In this document: in pieces, positions 44,115-46,534 of the stretch
Position numbering within the stretch: position 1 is the stretch's first letter
Layout: each line of letters starts with the position of its first letter
Assembly: GCA_030430365.1 (NCBI GenBank)
Contig: JAUIFP010000015.1
Span: forward strand, 1 to 46,534
DNA: 46,534 nucleotides
Direction of reading: 5' to 3'
DNA from: Alphaproteobacteria bacterium
GTDB lineage: Bacteria > Pseudomonadota > Alphaproteobacteria > Sphingomonadales > Sphingomonadaceae
Made by a program: the position numbers and the translations under genes
The notes under the pieces: generated by a model
Databases searched by the model: none
What the model was told of the DNA's origin: nothing
Seen by the model: only the letters and a program-made list of their open reading frames with translations

Positions 44115-44300
44115 TCATTCCAGCTGACCGATCAAGGCGTCCAGCTCGTTCAGGGATTGGCTGACATTCGCGCGCAATTCCGCGTGCCTGCGGGCCAGTT
44201 CTGCGTCGCCAGTTTGCTGGGGGCGCGAAGCCGCAGCTTCTATCCGAGATATTGCGGCCTCTATGCGGGCCAATGCTCTTGCGACCCTTTCCCGTTCCAT
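44115..44300 (-). CDS. Small coiled-coil protein upstream of zapA
   Basis: 61 residues, rich in Ala, Glu, Arg and Leu in heptad pattern (VARALARIEAAISRIEAAASR...NELDALIGQLE), so a coiled coil. No named family. The position, 13 bases before zapA on the same strand, suggests a partner in cell division by inference. A perfect hairpin (44302-44317) sits right against the ATG and no ribosome site is seen, so the start or the mode of initiation is doubtful. Confidence 0.7.
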   Translation of the reverse strand: MERERVARALARIEAAISRIEAAASRPQQTGDAELARRHAELRANVSQSLNELDALIGQLE

Positions 44301-44301
44301 G

Positions 44302-44317
44302 GCGCTATCGCTAGCGC
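44302..44317 (-). promoter_or_regulatory. Hairpin adjoining the start of the coiled-coil gene
   Basis: GCGCTA (44302-44307), TCGC, TAGCGC (44312-44317). On the minus strand the loop is GCGA (GNRA type) and the stem ends one base before the ATG. It takes the place where a ribosome site would be expected. Farther out, CGAAAG (44349-44354) and CTTTCG (44366-44371) form another dyad in the same divergent region. Confidence 0.4.
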
Positions 44318-44507
44318 AAACTTCGCGCTTCTTGCAAAAACTTGGTCACGAAAGTTGTGAATTATCTTTCGGAATGTCGCAACCGGTGCAATTCGGAACC
44401 ACTACTGCGCTGCGCTTGACGGGGCGCAACTGGTCCGCAAAGGAAGCCGCGCGCCGAATCGTGACAATTCCGTCCATTATCGCAGCCGCTGCAGGAGCCT
44501 CGCTTCA

Positions 44508-46481
44508 ATGACTTTCGATACCGCCCGTCTAGCGCAAATGGCCAACGCCATTCGCGCGCTATCCATGGATGCGGTGCAGGCAGCGAATAGCGGGCACCCC
44601 GGCATGCCGATGGGCATGGCCGATGTCGCCAGCGTGCTGTGGTCGAAATATCTGAAGTTCGATCCATCCGACCCCCATTGGGCGGATCGAGATCGCTTCG
44701 TGCTGTCGGCCGGGCACGGCTCGATGCTTATTTATTCGCTGCTGCATCTCTCCGGATATGCCAATCCGACCATGGAAGAGATCCGCAATTTCCGGCAGCT
44801 GGGTAGCCCCTGCGCCGGTCACCCGGAAAATTTCCTGCTCGAAGGCGTGGAATGCACCAGCGGCCCGCTGGGTCAGGGCGTGGCCATGGCAGTAGGCATG
44901 GCGATTGCCGAACGGCATCTCAATGCCACTTTCGGGGACGATCTGGTCGACCATCATACCTGGGCGATTGCCGGTGACGGCTGCCTGATGGAAGGCATCA
45001 ACCACGAAGCGATCGGCCTTGCCGGGCATTTGCAGCTCGGCCGGCTGAATGTGCTGTGGGATGACAATGCGATCACGATCGATGGCGGAACGGACCTTTC
45101 CACCAGCGAGGATATCCGTGCGCGCTACGCCGCGACCGGCTGGCATGTCGTCGATTGCGACGGCCACGATCACGCGGATATCGCCCGAGCCATGGACGAG
45201 GCGCTTGCGGACAGCCGCCCGTCGCTGATCGCCTGCAAGACGATTATCGGCAAGGGTGCCCCCCATAAGCAGGGAACCGCGGCAACGCATGGCGCTGCGC
45301 TGGGCGAAGACGAAGTGGCCGCAGCCCGCAAGGAACTGGGCTGGGACGCGCCGCCCTTCGAAGTTCCGGCGGATGTGCTGGCCGATTGGCGTTCGACCGG
45401 GGAAGCCGGCAAGCAAGCCCATGCCGCATGGCAGGGCCGCCTGGATGCCAGCAGAGACAAGGCCGAGTTCCTGCGCCGCATGGCAGGCGATCTGCCCGAA
45501 GGTTTCAATCTTGACGAATATATCGCATCGCTGATCGCGGAGCCTTCGAAAGTCGCCACCCGCAAGGCGAGCGAGATGGCGCTGGGCGCGATCAACGGTT
45601 TGCTGCCTGAAACCATCGGCGGCTCGGCCGATCTGACGGGATCGAACAACACCAAGACCAAGCAGACGGAGCCGCTGACGCCGGCGGATTATTCAGGCCG
45701 CTACGTCTATTACGGCATTCGCGAATTCGGCATGGCCGCGGCCATGAACGGCATGTCGCTGCATGGCGGCGTCATTCCCTATGGCGGCACCTTCCTGGTC
45801 TTCACCGATTATTGCCGCGCCGCCATTCGCCTGTCCGCCTTGCAGCAGACGCGTGTGATCTACGTCATGACCCATGACTCGATCGGCCTTGGCGAAGACG
45901 GACCGACTCACCAGCCTGTCGAACATATTCAGAGCCTGCGGGCGATGCCCAATTGCCTGGTGATGCGCCCGGCCGACGTGGTCGAGACGGCGGAATGCTG
46001 GGAAATCGCGCTGGGCCAGGCGGACAAGCCTTCCGTTCTGGCGCTCAGCCGTCAGGGGCTGCCGCAAGTGCGGACCGAGGCTGCGGCGGAAAATCTCTGC
46101 GCGAAAGGCGCCTATCGCCTGCGCGAGGCTAGTGCCCCGCGCAAGGTGGTGCTTGTTGCGACCGGATCCGAAGTCGAACTTGCGGGCAAGGTTGCCGAAG
46201 CACTGGAAGGCGCTGGAATCGGCGCGGATGTGGTATCCATGCCCTGCACGGAGCTGTTCGACGCGCAGGATGCACGCTACCGCGCCGACATCTTGCCCAA
46301 GGACGCCTTGATCGTCTCGATTGAGGCAGGGACGACTTTCGGTTGGGAACGTTATACCGGCACCGATGGGTTAAACATCGGGCTCGATAGATTTGGCGCT
46401 TCGGCGCCGGCAGGGGACCTGTTTGAGCACTTCGGCTTCACCGTTGAAGCCGTGGTTCCGAAAATCAAAGCGAAACTATAG
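44508..46481 (+). CDS. tkt: Transketolase
   Basis: 657 residues. Transfers two-carbon units between sugar phosphates in the pentose phosphate pathway; thiamine diphosphate enzyme. Motifs: SGHPGMPMGMAD, GPLGQGVAMAVGMAIAE, the ThDP loop GDGCLMEGINHEA with GDG at 156-158 and DDN, GAPHKQGT, then REFGMAAAMNGM, HDSIGLGEDGPTHQPVEHI and the C-terminal domain. GGAG lies upstream of ATG 44508. The next gene, gap, starts 20 bases after the stop, so they are an operon. Confidence 0.97.
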   Translation: MTFDTARLAQMANAIRALSMDAVQAANSGHPGMPMGMADVASVLWSKYLKFDPSDPHWADRDRFVLSAGHGSMLIYSLLHLSGYANPTMEEIRNFRQLGSPCAGHPENFLLEGVECTSGPLGQGVAMAVGMAIAERHLNATFGDDLVDHHTWAIAGDGCLMEGINHEAIGLAGHLQLGRLNVLWDDNAITIDGGTDLSTSEDIRARYAATGWHVVDCDGHDHADIARAMDEALADSRPSLIACKTIIGKGAPHKQGTAATHGAALGEDEVAAARKELGWDAPPFEVPADVLADWRSTGEAGKQAHAAWQGRLDASRDKAEFLRRMAGDLPEGFNLDEYIASLIAEPSKVATRKASEMALGAINGLLPETIGGSADLTGSNNTKTKQTEPLTPADYSGRYVYYGIREFGMAAAMNGMSLHGGVIPYGGTFLVFTDYCRAAIRLSALQQTRVIYVMTHDSIGLGEDGPTHQPVEHIQSLRAMPNCLVMRPADVVETAECWEIALGQADKPSVLALSRQGLPQVRTEAAAENLCAKGAYRLREASAPRKVVLVATGSEVELAGKVAEALEGAGIGADVVSMPCTELFDAQDARYRADILPKDALIVSIEAGTTFGWERYTGTDGLNIGLDRFGASAPAGDLFEHFGFTVEAVVPKIKAKL

Positions 46482-46501
46482 AGTTAGCAGGAGCATTTAG
46501 C

Positions 46502-46534
46502 ATGGCGACCAAGGTTGCAATCAACGGGTTCGGA
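46502..46534 (+). CDS. gap: Glyceraldehyde-3-phosphate dehydrogenase, first 11 codons
   Basis: ATG 46502 reads MATKVAINGFG and runs off the window; this is the Rossmann start of GAPDH. AGGAG at about 46489-46493 is the ribosome site. The order tkt-gap is common in Sphingomonadales, supporting the call despite the short piece. Confidence 0.85.
   Translation, partial: MATKVAINGFG

Overview
This window looks like ordinary, gene-dense chromosome of an alphaproteobacterium. It is GC-rich and the intergenic gaps are short. Several features point to Sphingomonadales, probably Erythrobacteraceae: bamD-recN-ligA order, sdhCDA, zapA-6S RNA-fau followed by a DUF2842 gene, tkt-gap, a korAB pair, a large TonB-dependent receptor and a DUF8021 exported protein. 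The placement is inferred from gene content and protein style, not from any search. I see no prophage, insertion sequence, CRISPR array, plasmid gene or rRNA.

Layout. 0-5.3 kb: end of bamD, an exported DUF8021 protein facing the other way, then recN and ligA with no gap between them (outer-membrane assembly, DNA repair and replication). 5.3-9 kb: an exported metallo-beta-lactamase-fold hydrolase, a YceI lipoprotein, a cytochrome b561-YceI fusion and a glutathione S-transferase-like protein. 9-13.5 kb: prmA with a coupled TIGR02117/DUF2459 gene, divergent from sdhC-sdhD-sdhA. No sdhB is present; a small lipoprotein gene sits where it might be expected. 13.5-22.9 kb: a run of exported or membrane proteins (lipoprotein, cyclophilin, legumain-like C13 protease, thioredoxin-like protein, CreD, YpfJ-type zinc metallopeptidase, three unrecognised secreted proteins), interrupted only by an FMN-dependent 2-hydroxy-acid dehydrogenase. 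23-26.8 kb: guaB, an RsmB-type methyltransferase, a TPR protein and rppH. 27-30 kb: korA-korB, a 2-oxoacid:ferredoxin oxidoreductase. 30-37.4 kb: PAP2 phosphatase, a YdjM-like membrane hydrolase coupled to a photolyase, a cyclopropane-fatty-acid-synthase family protein, a PilZ protein, an SDR and purF. 37.6-40.5 kb: a TonB-dependent receptor with a complex upstream region. 40.7-46.5 kb: tRNA-Pro(CGG), thyA, an exported unknown, tRNA-Asp(GTC), DUF2842, fau, 6S RNA, zapA, a small coiled-coil protein, transketolase and the first 11 codons of gap.

How the genes fit together. Much of the window is central metabolism: oxidative TCA steps (sdh, kor), purine and one-carbon metabolism (purF, guaB, thyA, fau) and pentose phosphate/glycolysis (tkt, gap). 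The rest is mainly envelope maintenance. The strongest regulatory signal is a triple direct repeat, TTCAC-N6-TTCAT-N6-TTCGT, just upstream of creD. It closely resembles the TTCAC-N6-TTCAC cre/blr tag known from gammaproteobacterial CreB/BlrA regulation. Other items worth a second look are the cytochrome b561-YceI fusion, the bacterial legumain-like protease, a possible Cys/His-rich micro-ORF in an inverted repeat after the TonB receptor, the receptor's operator-like leader, and a structured-looking stretch between the PAP2 and YdjM-like genes. I found no clearly new multi-gene system.
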